Positions 21,587 to 33,152 of a stretch of DNA of 64,000 bases are shown piece after piece. This DNA is from Phytophthora sp. 'mugwort'. Taxonomy: Eukaryota > Oomycota > Peronosporomycetes > Peronosporales > Peronosporaceae. The notes under the pieces were generated by a model. That model ran no database searches. It had not been told where the DNA came from and saw only the letters and a program-made list of their open reading frames with translations. Position numbers and translations under genes: made by a program. Position 1 is the stretch's first letter. Each line of letters starts with the position of its first letter. The stretch lies in the NCBI GenBank assembly GCA_033558025.1, contig JAUCEF010000004.1, positions 3,782,001 through 3,846,000 of the forward strand, read 5' to 3'.

Positions 21587-22990
21587 ACGTACTTTATCGA
21601 TTTCCGCTGGTGGGCTGTGTCATTGCTACACATGTACGGCCTCGACCTGGCTTTCATCAGCGACATACTAGGCCCGCGGCCAAGGAAGATCAAGAGATGG
21701 TATCGGCTGTTTCTACCAAAGGGCGTCGTAGAATGAAAACAAGGCTCCTCAGCGGAGCGCTCGGTGGTCGTCTACCGTGCTTGCTGGGGTAGCAGAGTGT
21801 GGTGTCGGGAATAGCCTGAGAATGCGGCCGTCCTCGTTGCCGTCGTTGGAGACTCGATTATCGCGACCCCGTTTGGAGAGGGCGAAGGCTGAATATGCGA
21901 CCGGGCGCTGATTGGTCAAATAAGACTGTGAACGTGTCCCACAACGGACCATGTGCACCACACGACGTCAGCAACGGACGGTGACCACTAGTCGCATCCG
22001 GATGGTATCCGGGCAGCCGCCTGTCGAGGCTTCGGTAGCAGTCGCCGAGATTTCGGTGGTTACATAACGGACGAGCTCACATTAGATATTTGTATGAAGC
22101 ATAGGGAATGATAGGTTAAGAGATAAACGCCTTCGTGCGCAACTAACAGAACAGCTTTTCCTCTCGATCGCACAAGAGTCAAGTCCGGCTGCAGCATCTG
22201 GTCCCGCTTGATCGCCAGGATTATGTCTGTCGGTGGACACGGTGGCTAGTTGGAGCCCATGTTCATCCACCCGGCAGCGCCAAAAAAGAGACCAAGAAGA
22301 AGCCTGACGAAGCTGAGTGCCAGGGACGAGTACGTCTGACCCAGGAGTGCTAAGAAAAACTTCCGTTTAACAACAACCTGCCGGAGTCTTGCTCCGACCC
22401 CTCGCTAACGGCTGAAAAGTCCATGTCCCTTCCTTCTGAGGGCCAGCGAGATTACAAGAAGTGTGCGATAGCAACCTAGCCTTTGCTCGTGGCTAGGTTG
22501 TTGGAGAGCTCGGTTAATCTAACAGCGAGTCAAGGCGCACAGGCTCACCTACCAACCCCGTGCTAGGGCAGAGACAAGGCCTTCAGGTCGAAGCTTCGCC
22601 CCCATATTCGCTGAGTCCCAGTGGACAAAGCGTGTGTTGTGGGTGGGAAGCACTGGCAGACAAAATTTTGGCGTGTTCCTACACGACAAGAGTACATCGA
22701 CGCGCATCCTACATTTTATCTCGAAGAGCTCCAAGGTTTTCGAGCGACTAACTTTCCCTCTGGTAAGAATATCTCGCTATCTACGATCTGCCGAGCACTC
22801 CACTTTGACCTCCACATGACAAGGAAACGCCTACCGGGGCGACTAGAGAGTGTGTCCCGGCTGAGGTAAGTAAATTATTGTTACCGACACTCTGTGCATG
22901 TATTGACGCTGCTTTTATAGGTCGCTAACTACAAGTCGAAGCTAAGTGCCATCTACTCTTACCCTCCCCACCGCGCGATCGTAAGTCAAA
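21587..22990 (+). mobile_element. Tc1/IS630-like transposase fragment
   Basis: Two separated helix-turn-helix pieces are visible. The first, 21587-21736, reads MTYFIDFRWWAVSLLHMYGLD..FISDILGPRPRKIKRWYRLFLPKGVV. The second, 22621-22869, reads EYIDAHPTFYLEELQGFRA..FPSGKNISLSTICRALHFDLHMTRK, followed after a likely intron (GTAAGT near 22866, TTATAG near 22920) by VANYKSKLSAIYSYP. This order is that of Tc1/mariner or IS630-type proteins. The catalytic DDE part was not recognised. Several breaks show decay, and about 850 bp of unrelated DNA separate the two pieces. Confidence 0.5.
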
Positions 22991-23136
22991 GCTTCCTTTG
23001 CGGAACGTGACGACGCCCTTCAAAGGTTCACTCATCGGGAGCGAGTTCATATTAACTTCAGTACAAGAGCCTGCTCAAATCTAGATAAACCTGCTCAAAA
23101 ACGAGCTAAGCATCAGAATAAGACCCACCATAAGAA

Positions 23137-23197
23137 ATGCGCAGGGGCTCCACCGTACCTGTCGCCACCTTCTGCAACACAGCAATGTCAGCGCAGG
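23137..23197 (+). repeat. Short dispersed repeat, copy 1
   Basis: About 58 bp (beginning GCAGGGGCTCCACCGTACCT) recur nearly unchanged at 24799-24857 in the same orientation. The copies bracket the Merlin transposase, so they may be terminal parts of one insertion. Confidence 0.7.
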
Positions 23198-23309
23198 GCT
23201 CTGCCTGGATATGGCCCCACACCTCAAATCTTTTTCTCAGATTCCAAACTATAAAAGCGTCAATCCTTTCATTTGTGATTACGCTACCCTTGCTCGCAGT
23301 AGTAGTACT

Positions 23310-24430
23310 TCAATATACCCGTCACGAGCGCGGACAGCACCTCCGTCGCTGTGGCATGTGGCGGGGCGAACCAGTTTCGCCGTAGGTCCTCATCAAGGTA
23401 CAGTGGAAGCAAGGGCTTTTTCATGCCGCGCATAGCCCACACAAAACGCAAGTTAGTACATCAGTAACAATAAAATGTATACTAACATCGTATACCTTTA
23501 TGCGCTGTTTGATCCGGATTTCCCAGGCGCCTTCGATACGATTCGAATGTGCGCCGGTGACCGGGTCGACGTAGTTCTCGCTGTGGTTCACCCACAAGTG
23601 CTTATAATTTCATGTCTTGTAATAGGCGGCTGTTGGCAAGCGTGTGCTGGCCATTCGCCGAGACGTACGACGGAAACTGATCGCATATAATCATAGTGCT
23701 ACAATCCTTCAGACACGGCATATTAAGTTTCAGTATACAAAATATCAATAGAAACTTACCCGGGCTTGATGTGTATTTTTTATCAACGCCGACAGTGTGG
23801 GCTTGGTGTGGTCCTGGTACGTGATGACACCAAGCCACCGATTGGTGGTGCGATCCATACCACCGAATAGTCAGCAGTCGGGAAAGCGGCAGCCCTGGTT
23901 ATACTTCGACTTCTTTTTAAGTGAAGTCTCGTCAATTTCGATGACGTGGCCATCACCGCCAATTTCCATGGGGATGAATAACCTCTCCTTGGAGCAAATA
24001 TCCCTGCAATAGGAATACCATTGCATGGCAGCCTGTTCATTGACGCCCACCGTTTGGGCGGCCATCGTGACCGGTGTGCGTGCGCACCAATGACAGAGCA
24101 GGCGAACAAGCTTCCGCAGCGGAAGCTTGCTCTTAAAAAAAAGAAACCGGTTTGAACACTCCGCTCCATGCGGCAAGAGGCGCGAGAGCACCGCCAGCGC
24201 TCATGAGCCACGTCCAAGCGCATGTCCTTTGTACAATTGGGGCACAAAGCGCCGACGGAACAAAGGGCACCGATATGTACCACTCCAACGGCGCAGTGGG
24301 CGTGATGTCCATCACGCCGTCAAACGTGGTGTGGATCAGTCTACGCGCCGCGTGGACATCGGTCGGACGTGGAAATCGCGGGCACGGCGCGGCCATTTGC
24401 CAGCGAGGACGGGGTGTTGCTTGACGGCAT
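23310..24430 (-). mobile_element. Merlin/ISXO2-like transposase, degenerate
   Basis: Read leftwards from about 24400, the product shows a zinc-finger-like start (CPNCTKDMRLDVAHERWRCSRASC), then KLPLRKLVRLLCHWCARTPVTMAAQTVGVNE and GDGHVIEIDETSLKKKSKYNQG (first acid). WIAPPIGG and a damaged middle follow. Near 23600-23500 comes HLWVNHSENYVDPVTGAHSNRIEGAWEIRIKQ, the terminal acidic block of the ISXO2-like (IS1595-related) fold used by Merlin transposons. It closes with MRGMKKPL..YLDEDLRRNWF near 23420-23330. Frame changes near 24170 and 23880, plus about 100 bp of interrupting sequence near 23690-23780, show it is inactive. Confidence 0.75.
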
Positions 24431-25725
24431 GGGTATCTAGGCTCTGGGTTGCTGCGAAAATTTGCGAATGTGAGGCGCGCTGGCAGCCTTTAGATTTTCC
24501 CGCCTCTTTATGGGGATGTATCTGATTTTGATTCTGGCTGAATCGTTGGGGTTACTGTGGGACTGTTAGTACGTGTTGTCATGGCCACCTCTTGGAATAA
24601 AGCCAGAGTTTTCGCTGTTATTCTATAGATTAAGCTAGATGTGGGGCCATATCCAGGGAAAGCCCAGCGCAGAGTTTCTAGTTCACTGCACTCTCTTCTC
24701 CTCTGCCTGCCCCTCATAATGCACCTCCGCACAGCATTAGCAAATCAGTAGAAGTCACGTAAATATCATTAGAATATAGCGCAGCATTAAAACAAAATGA
24801 GCAGGGGCTCCGCCGTACCTGTCGCCACCTTCTGCAGCACAGCAATGTCAGCGCAGAACTTCTAGTTCACTGCACCCTCTTCTCCTCCGTCTGCACTTCA
24901 TAACGCAGTGCACTAGAATGTTAGGCGCCTCTAGAGAAAGAGATACGGCCGCCGGCGAATTTGGTTCGTTGACTGCGCTGCTGAGTGGCTGTTACAAAAT
25001 TGTGTTAGCATTTTGGCGGCTACATTTTGTCCCTGGATTTATTTATCGAGGTCGAAAATAGACCCCATCTCTTGATTGGCACTCTGTTTTACGACTTGTA
25101 AATAAGACTCCAAAATAGAGGGGTTCCATCTGCAATTCGCAACACATGTTTACCAATACAAACTCATATCTAAAATCTAACTTGCAAATGGGTCTGGATA
25201 CCGACACGCTTTTTGCCTGAGATTAAGGATAAATTGGGGGTTAATAATATAAAAAGAGAATGATTCGTGTGCCCATCTGATAATGGAGAGGGTGAGCGTC
25301 ACATAAAACGACCAACGGAGGAGAGCGGTTGCAAGCGCACGTAGCCACAGCAAACCCGTGCGGGGTGCCCGCGAAGCAGAGCCGCGCGGTATATGCGGAT
25401 GCGGGTCCAGCGCCGAGCTTTCCAGCGAGCCGAGCACTGGAGCGGGCCGAACTTAGAATATTTTCCTCGCAGGAGCGCAGCGACGGCCAAGACCCCGATG
25501 CCATCGGTCCTCGTGAGGGCTAGGGTAAAAGGGAGATGGGAACCTTCCATACAAAACTACAGTGTAAACCAAAACTGTGACAGGGCTAGATGGGCACAGC
25601 AACACGTGCCTATAAAAAATGCTTTGATTTTGCCTCACTGTATGTACCGTATTTCGCATGTAAAGAGCTGCACCCAATATTCATTAGTACATTACATCCT
25701 GTATCAACCCATTTAAAAAAATAAA
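24431..25725. other. Repeat-rich intergenic stretch
   Basis: No gene was recognised. It contains the second copy of the 58 bp repeat (24799-24857). A diverged internal duplication beginning TTCTAGTTCACTGCA also occurs at about 24677 and 24858. The rest is unassigned. Confidence 0.5.
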
Positions 25726-27186
25726 TCAATTTAGCAGTGTAGAGTAAAATTTATGATTACATGCTACTTCCTCAATACGTTCAAAGGCTTGGTCATCGGC
25801 GACAGTCGACCCCACCAGAGAAAGTTGTTGCAGCTCATCCACTAGGGACGCAGCGGCAAGAACGTCATCATGAAGCTGCAAGCAGGATTTTTTGTAGCCA
25901 TTCGCGATCGTCTGAGCGCTTAGTCCTTCCCAGCTGCTGCATATCCATCTGCACATTTTTGGACGACGAGGCGCCTCTAACTTGAACTTGACACCTTCTT
26001 CTCGTGACTTATGAAGCTGCAACTGCAGTCCTCAAGCCAACACTTCCGCAGGCCAGACTTGAGGGGGAAGTTCCAGGCTACAGCCGCCGGTTGGCAAACC
26101 GACGTGGCATTCGGAGGAACTTTCATCAAGACGACCTTTATTGACGCAGCATATGACTCAACCTCTGGAGTCCAATGCCCACTGAAGTCATCCCAGAGGA
26201 GCAGAATAGGCTCCTCCGGGAGCGGTCGGTTGGCGAAAATGAAACTCTAAAACCTTTTGAGACAGCTTCCGATTCCACCAACCTAGTTTTTAAAAATAAT
26301 TGAAAAATAAAATTTGTTAGTTAATTTATTAGTACAATCAAACATCCGATTTATCGGTGCCTTTCCCGTTCGAGTAGATCTGAAATCCGTCTCGTCTTTA
26401 AGACGCTTGATTTCAGGCCACGTCCGAACGCCGAAGCCGCACTTTCGTCATATTCTATGACAGTCTTCTTAATTTTTTTAGATGGCTTCATTTTGAACAC
26501 CACAAAGGGGGGTGTACTTGATTCCTGTTGAGTTTCCCAGCAGCATCACAGTTGCTCGCTCCTTCGAAGTACTAGCGCACTTAACCCATACGGTTTTGGC
26601 TCCACATGTATTTACCGTTCGCCTCGTAGGCAGGCACTAAAAAGAAGCAGCTAGTATGCACACGTTAAAGCCAAAAACATTTTAGGTAATAAGTGAGTAA
26701 AGTAATAAAAAATAATAATAAATTCCGAACCTGTCTGATCTGCTTGAAAAAATGCGTGTGATGCCCAATTGCCGTGCCTTTTTTCAACCTCGACTGCAAA
26801 TTCTGCTTTCACCTTGTCAATATCAGCAAGGCTGGCTTGGCCTTGCCGGGTCGGTGCACGCATGCTCAGCCGGTGTCGACCCCTGAAGCCTTTAATCGAC
26901 TTGTTGGACGCTTTAAAAGTAGTGACTTCAGCTCCATAGCGATGCGTTGGGCTTCAATTGACAGCATCCGAGGTGATACGGGCACACCTTCCTTTATTAA
27001 ACTATTATTCCACTCTGCAATTTCCAGCTCTATCTCCTTAGACAGAATCGTTCCACATCGAACGGTACGAACCTTTAGATGGCTACCTTTTGCTACAGAA
27101 ACGCTTTTTGTTGTGTGCTTGGTGCGGTGGCGACCCTTGCCTCCAAGCCGTGGTCTGCCCACCGGACGCGGCTTGACGCGCGCCAT
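25726..27186 (-). mobile_element. pogo/Tigger-type transposase, degenerate
   Basis: The product begins MARVKPRPVGRPRLGGKGRHRTKHTT and continues through a DNA-binding region to MRAPTRQGQASLADIDKVKAEF and FFQADQTG (first acid), separated by a frame break. From about 26600 it reads AKTVWVKCASTSKERATVMLLGNSTG and FVVFKMKPSKKIKKTVI, then LLLWDDFSGHWTPEVESYA (second acid) and LMKVPPNATSVCQPAD. It ends with FKLEAPRRPKMCRWICSSWEGLSAQTI and a C-terminal tail. This is the DDE_1 order of pogo/Tigger elements. Frameshifts and stops disrupt it. It is distinct from the copy at 5758-7140 (DDFSGHW instead of DNFDSHV). Confidence 0.78.
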
Positions 27187-27223
27187 GGTAAAAGCAGAAT
27201 GCCATCGGCGTCAAAGTGACCGG

Positions 27224-27355
27224 CATTGGAGAGATGCATCTCTTAACATGCGATTTTTAGGTAAGGATGACAAGCTATTTTGATTGGCCATTGGAGAGAT
27301 GCATCTTACAACATGCGCTTTTTAATTGGTATGACAAGTTATTTTGATTGGCCAA
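27224..27355. repeat. Two tandem ~65 bp units upstream of the pogo transposase
   Basis: Units starting CATTGGAGAGATGCATCT at 27224 and 27289 repeat with few changes, each ending TATTTTGATTGGCC. A partial third copy begins near 27352. They lie just before the transposase start and probably belong to the subterminal repeats where such transposases bind. Confidence 0.75.
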
Positions 27356-27885
27356 TACAAGGGTGCATCTCATATGAGGCTGCAGCTCTCTACATGCGAA
27401 ATGCGGTACATATCTGATTTTCAACCAATCATACGTTTTTATTTAGATGGGGCGTATTTTGCTTTGACTACTGTATGAATCATAGTTATGATGGAAGGTG
27501 GAGTCGTCACGCCCGCATCAGATACTTTTCTCATCAATAGTGTCGGATGTCGGCGATCTCTGGCGCCTCATGTCTTTTTCCCCACTCGAAGCAACGCATA
27601 TCCAGCCCACCTTCAAGGACGTCAGCACCGTCGATAGGCTTCGTCCCTTGACGTCGGTGAATATATGGTCATGTCCGACCGGCGCCCAGCTTCCTCGTGA
27701 AATTACACATAAAACATCATTGCATTCAGTATTATAGAGGCATTCAGTATTATAGAGGTTGCATCTTTCACTAGGTAACTTGTGGCGCCTTTGGAATGGC
27801 TATACGGGGAGCAACTGGCTCGATATAGCGCAATAGAGTAGCACATTGAAATTGAACCCGACGGCGAAGCTGTCTCAAGCGTGGG

Positions 27886-28336
27886 CTACTTGGCGCCGTT
27901 AGTAAGTGTCTGCATCTTGTCCGAGTTGTCATACTGAAACTTGCGATAGAACTGTACGAGCCCTGTGCCAGCCATGAAGACGTTCACGGCGAAAAGGTTC
28001 CAGTTCTTGGGGGTGATGACCAAACTGTAGCGCGACCAGATGAGGCCCGTGGCCGTCACAGCTGTCTGTTGGGCAACCGAGATGTGCTCGGGCGAGCGCC
28101 GCATGTCCGCGATGTTGGCGATGGAGATGGCCCACTTGAAGGTCGGTGCCCAGAAATGAACTGACATATGCAGAGCACAGGTTAGAGGGACGATCTTTGA
28201 AGCGTCCTTGACGGGCGTGTCTACCTGTGAAGGGGCCGGCCGGGTGGTTGAGCAGTGCCATGAGCTTGGGGCTGTTGGCCACGATCTGCTGCTCCATGAC
28301 CTTCTGCTGGATGCGTGGGACGATGGACGGAAGCAT
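27886..28336 (-). CDS. MPC2: Mitochondrial pyruvate carrier 2-type protein, one-intron copy
   Basis: Exons 28336-28225 and 28160-27886 (intron 28161-28224, 64 bp) encode 128 residues. It begins MLPSIVPRIQQKVMEQQIVAN and carries the MPC2 core HFWAPTFKWAISIANIADM, TATGLIWSRYSLVI and PKNWNLFAVNVFMAGTGLVQFYRKF. The intron falls in phase 1 after PFT, exactly where the next paralogue also has one. An in-frame upstream Met at 28381 would add 15 residues; the paralogues argue for the shorter start. The inferred role is import of pyruvate into mitochondria together with an MPC1-type subunit. Confidence 0.92.
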
Positions 28337-29164
28337 GGCGACGGTCTGTAGCTGGGTCTTCTCGGTCAACTTGTACCCCACGCGGCGAAAGCGATTGTGA
28401 GGACAAGAAATGAGGTACAGTACACGAGTTGAAGATCGAGCTTGAAGGTGCGACCTTTGCAGATCGCTCTAGATACCAATCTTGAAAGTCTGCTTGGCTT
28501 AGTGACCCTGACTAACAGTGTGTTGAAGTTGCACACCTCATCCTATGGAGTGTTGGGAAATGCGACTAGCTATTTGCAACACCTGCGGCTTTTGCGCCTT
28601 CAATTGACTCGATGCTTGTTGCTGACACAACTTCGAGGCAACTCCAAATAGTACACATGTATTATGCACATTTATTGTTATTATTGGTATCACTGACCAA
28701 TCGATCGAAAGCGCTGGACCAGTTGAAGCTACTGTATCTGGTATTCAGCCTGGCTGTAGAGTCCTCCACGCAGTTCCCTCTGCGCGAGTGGCTGTTGATC
28801 TCGAGCTGATCCGGGGCTCGGGGCACCCGACAGTTCGTGTCGGCGATTCGTATTTGTCGTGTCTTTGCGGCCCCCGCGGCAGCCTATAAAAAGCGACTCA
28901 AAGGGTGATTGATGCTGGCCACCACAATTGTGCATGCATCTGCGTGTCTATTGCAGCGGAAAAAATCCGACCCGCAAGCACTGGCTTCACTGAGGGCTCC
29001 GACCGATTGCGAAGCGGAAATGCTGTCACGAGTGCGTTCAATTACGTCATTAAATCGTGCCTTTGGGGCGCTAGGTCTCTATGGGATGGAGGCCGCCGGG
29101 CAGCTAAGTTAGCGATGTATAGTTATAGTTAAATGGCGAGGTCGACTAACGGGTAGAGCTACGC
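28337..29164. other. Spacer between two pyruvate carrier paralogues
   Basis: No gene was recognised in this 0.8 kb. It should contain the promoter of the carrier at 27886-28336 and the 3' flank of the one at 29165-29750. Confidence 0.5.
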
Positions 29165-29750
29165 CTACAATGTGGCCGGCTCAACGGCTGCCTTGGCCGT
29201 CTCTGTTGCGTTGCCGTACTGAGACTTGGCGACCTCAGTGGCTCGCGCCATCGAGTGATCGTGGTCAAACTTGCGGTACAGCTGCACGATGCCCGTGCCG
29301 GCCATGAAGAAGTTCACCGCGAGGAGATTCCAGTTCACGGGCGAGATCACCGTGCTGTATCGCGACCAAATGAGACCTCCGCCGGCGACGGCTGAAGTAA
29401 GCAAGCATGACAGTCAGAAACACTGCCGCCGCTGGATTGGAAAACAATAATTGTGTGTACGCACCGAGCTGTTGCAACACCGAGATGTTCTCGGGGTCGC
29501 CGCGCATGTCAGCGATGTTGGCGATAGAAATGACCCACTTGAAAGTCGGTGCCCAGAAGTGAACTGCAAATAGCAAAGCACCAACGTCGTCAATTGAAGC
29601 AATCGGTCAACCATAGATCATTATTGCGGCAGCGTTACTTGTGAACGGGCCGGCAGGATGCGCGAGGATCCGTGCGAGTTTGGGACTGTTGGCGACGATC
29701 TGGTGCTCGAGCACCTTCTGCTGGATGCGTGGCACAATGGACGGCAGCAT
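29165..29750 (-). CDS. MPC2: Mitochondrial pyruvate carrier 2-type protein, two-intron copy
   Basis: Exons 29750-29639, 29563-29465 and 29391-29165 (introns of 75 and 73 bp) encode 145 residues. The MPC2 core is present but more diverged: HFWAPTFKWVISIANIADMRGDPENIS, GGGLIWSRYSTVISPVNWNLLAVNFFMAGTG. The C-terminus is longer than in the paralogues (SMARATEVAKSQYGNATETAKAAVEPATL), an Ala-rich helix of unknown role. The first intron shares its position with the neighbouring copy and the second is private. Tandem same-strand arrangement with 27886-28336 points to local duplication. Confidence 0.9.
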
Positions 29751-30772
29751 GGCGGCGTGTGGAGGTTCTTGGCTTGGCTTGACGTGCGCGTCTCACGTGT
29801 TTTGATAAAATGGCAGATACAAGTTTTTTCTGCTTGGTGTCGAATTGCTCGGAGCCTTGCTGCCAGAAGATGGTGGATCAAGTCAAGGACGATGGTGAGA
29901 TCGGACTTTCATCCCATCCTGAAGTTTACTAGGGTTAGGTGGCTGCCTCAGAAACCTGCGATAGTATATAGTCGGCAGATCCGACCTTGCGACGAATTGT
30001 AGCTTTGTATGTCGGATGTCCTTCGGAAACGTATTGGCCTATGATATGACATTTTGAACGGTTCTATCTCATTGTTGTCTCAAGTCAGCCCGTCGAAACA
30101 CAACGGGATGAGTGCCAAGCAACACTTGAAGCCGCGTGTGCTCAACGTGCTGTCGAGTTGCGACGGACGCGATGACTAACAAAGAGAATTCCAGGCCTGA
30201 TTGCCCGTCCTGCGTCATTGCATGTTTCGATGCGTCTGCTCGACGACACGAAGCCGATCGACTTGTTGAGCATTGGAGTTGACCTTATGCTCGACGTAAA
30301 TGAACACACATTAGTGTCATTCTTGCCTTGCTGGCACCCAATATGCCACGGCACTGATCTCATGACTCGGGGTTACATGTAGGACACGGATTAGAAACGC
30401 CATCTCCACCCTCGGCAAAAGGGTTCATGATAAGCCTACTAGGATACAAGAAAACTAACGTCTGACTACGAGATGAGGGTTAATGAAGACCCAAAAGAAA
30501 CGCCATGAAAAGCCCTTCGGACAGTGCGACTATTATCTGCTCTAGCTGCATACCTCGCCAGCAACGCTTGCATCTGCGTACGCGTACGCTGCAATAATTT
30601 GGTTTTCTTGCTGCAATCCTGAGATAGAACTGTGTTCAGCCCAGCTCGTTCCATTCTAGTTGTCTGCCTCCTTGCCTGTGTAACTATCCGTTCCGTTCGC
30701 TTCTACTATGTAGTACTCCACAACCGCTACGCCTTCAGCCATATCGGCCTTCGCCACAAAATGACAGCCCCG
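29751..30772. other. Intergenic stretch
   Basis: Only short frames without recognisable content were seen. The left end should hold the promoter of the two-intron pyruvate carrier. Confidence 0.45.
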
Positions 30773-31782
30773 TCACCAGTTAAATAGATAGCTCAGAAGC
30801 CGCGAGCAAATGTCCTGTCGACGTCGGGGAGGCAGCATGATGTCGGCTTCCGTGGGGTCCACCTCCAGGTCTCTGGATCCCAGGATCTGCCGCGACTGCG
30901 CGCCGAAGTAGCTCGACACAGGCGTCTCGTCAAGTGCGTTGGCGTCTCTGTCAGATGGGTAGCACTTCTTCACACCAACCATAATGTTATTCGCCAGAGT
31001 GCGTCCGTCGTAGCTAAGCGCCTTTTCGGCCTGCAGTCTCGTATGGTAGCGCAGGTGCAGCCAATTACCGCCACTGCTGCTCGAGTAATTGACGACCTCG
31101 CCCACGGACTGGAACTGGTGTAGGATAAAGGATCTAGCACTTAACGGGAAGCCGAAAACCGTGACCCAGTACTGTTTGTCCCTCCCCCACTCGTCGCTGT
31201 GTACATTCGGGTAATACGATGCTCTCGCTGCCGCGGCACTGCGTCGAGCAGCCGCAGCGGCCGCCGCTTCGTCATCGTCCAAGCTGTGCGATCCTGCTGC
31301 AAATCCCACGGGGTCCAGCAACGACATCGTCGGCGGGGGCGGCACGTCCTCGTCCTGAGCGTCAGTTTCATGGGCAGCATCCTGAGGCGACGCATTCTTG
31401 CGTTTGCGCGCGCCCAGACCGTCCTTGTAGCTGCCACCGAAGCTGAAGGGCGAGTCCTCGGGTACCTCAACGCCCTGCTGCGTGCTGCGGTTCATGGACA
31501 AGCTCTCGGCGAAGGTAAGGCGAGGCCTGGTCTTCGATGAAAGTACGTCCGCCTCGGAGCGGGCGCGCGGAGCACTTTCCTTGGATTTGTCGGCCTTGGG
31601 CGTCGACTGCAGCGCCGTCAGGAAAGACGGGAAGTACTCGTCGTCTTGCGCGGTGGTCAGAGGTCGGCTGTGGGGAGAAGATATAAGACCACAATGGTGA
31701 GTACACGCTGGGCTGTAAGGTGGGTCTACGCAGGGACAGTGAGAGTCTCGTCGGGCAGCGCCGCGTACCTTGCAGACGCCAT
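30773..31782 (-). CDS. NUP35: Nucleoporin Nup35/Nup53
   Basis: Exons 31782-31769 and 31667-30773 (intron 31668-31768, 101 bp) encode 302 residues starting MASASRPLTTAQDDEYFPSFL. The Nup35-type RRM fold lies at about 168-250, with YWVTVFGFPLSARSFILHQFQSVGEVV and HLRYHTRLQAEKALSYDG. The C-terminus RRRQDICSRLLSYLFNW is the amphipathic, Trp-ended helix by which Nup53-family proteins contact the pore membrane. The FG-type region is short (FSFGG). Length is close to the human protein. The first exon encodes only four full codons, confirmed by frame and splice signals. It is a scaffold subunit of the nuclear pore. A strong 21 bp hairpin lies 113 bp upstream of the start. Confidence 0.92.
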
Positions 31783-31894
31783 GGCGGTCAGGATCAATGC
31801 ACTCCACTGAAGGGATCTGGGTACGCATTGTGTGGTATATGTCACGTGCTAATTACTATGTTATTACTATTAACGGTACATGTAAACTACACTA

Positions 31895-31949
31895 GGGAAC
31901 TGCTCCAGCGTACTAGTATATGATGTAGTAGTACGCTGGAGCAGTTCCC
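31895..31949. repeat. Perfect 21 bp inverted repeat upstream of NUP35
   Basis: Arms 31895-31915 and 31929-31949 are exactly complementary, separated by 13 bases. The core is GGGAACTGCTCCAGCGTAC. It could be a miniature foldback element, a hairpin RNA source, or a regulatory palindrome in the NUP35 upstream region. Confidence 0.9.
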
Positions 31950-33152
31950 GTATCAAAGTGGCGTGTTCATTTTACTATTATTTCATCATACAGTAGAGTA
32001 TTACTTTAAAATAGTATACGTATTAGTAGATGCAGTTAGCAGCCAGCTGAGCAAGTCCCAGCTCCGAGAATCGGTGGATCTTAAAATCTGGCGTTGCAAA
32101 CCTGCGCAACTTGCCTGTCAAAAACTTACATGTATACCGGTGGTGGGGTGTATTCCGCTTCGATAAAAAATATACAAAGGTCACATCGCACTGCAACCCA
32201 GTCCGACGCGCTGCAACATGAACGCCAGTGACAGCAGTTCCCGCGCCCCTGTCACTATAAAAGCCAGCCTGTTTTGCATCTCGGTTCGCATGTGCAAGTG
32301 CTCAACATGGCAATTTCAAGCGATGCTTGTCCCACCCCGCGCACAATAATAACCTTCCGAATCGTAAACCTCCGCATTTCCTCCCAAAAAATTCATACCC
32401 TTTCCTCCTTCGACATTTCTCTTCTGCGACTGCGCTAAAAAAGAGCGGCAGTGACGGCAGCGATGGCATCGCAGCCTCCGCTGTGGCGGCTCGCATTGAC
32501 CAAATGCGTGGGGTTCAGGGCGCAATCATGTCCACGTTCCTGGTCTTGCGCCTCATGCGTTTGTTTGCTCGTCCATTAATCTGCCTCAGCAAATGCATCC
32601 ATCGAGCGCCGCCGTTTTGTTGCATGAGGCCGCACGTATTTGGCTCCGATCCGCCCACACCACCAAAATGGAATAAAACACCTGAAAGAAACACTTCTGA
32701 AGTGCAGAGCCGCGCGACTGACCCATTAAACGCGACAACGATGCGTCATTCAGTCACTACAATCGTGGACATTGGGAGTAACTCCGGTCTGCATTAGTGG
32801 CGAAAATGTCTAAATCCGGTTCTTCAGGCGTCTTAGCCTCAGCATTGCCTCTAGCGCATGCGCGTCTAACGCGTCTAGCGCGAAGACGTGGCGATGCGAC
32901 TTCTACTGTAGTGACACTTGCAATGCGTAGCTGGCAAAAAAGATTTAGCGTATTAAACCGTTTCACGGTCGGTGATTGGCTGCGAAAGGAAGGCGGTTAC
33001 GGTCGTTTCGCGTCCTCACGTTAGCTTTTAACCTCGATCACGAGGTTTTTTCAGTGCCGCGGTGACCGCAGCTTTGGCCGAGGCACTTTGAAAAAGGCCG
33101 CATCCGCGTCGCAAGCACCACCAGAACCATCCCCCACACACACTCAAGAACA
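31950..33152. other. Intergenic stretch upstream of cytochrome c
   Basis: No gene was supported, although moderately long frames exist around 32327-32797. A small hairpin (AACCTCG, loop ATCA, CGAGGTT followed by Ts) lies at 33030-33051, about 100 bp before the cytochrome c start. Confidence 0.45.

Noticed and set aside
24127..24525. 132-codon plus-strand frame
   Set aside because: Antisense of the Merlin transposase N-terminus.
32327..33024. Frames of 75-156 codons upstream of cytochrome c
   Set aside because: Pro/Arg-rich without motifs; may be decayed repeat sequence, but nothing could be assigned.
33030..33051. Stem-loop followed by T run, like an intrinsic terminator
   Set aside because: It is a short stem upstream of a nuclear cytochrome c gene; intrinsic terminators do not apply and no RNA gene precedes it.
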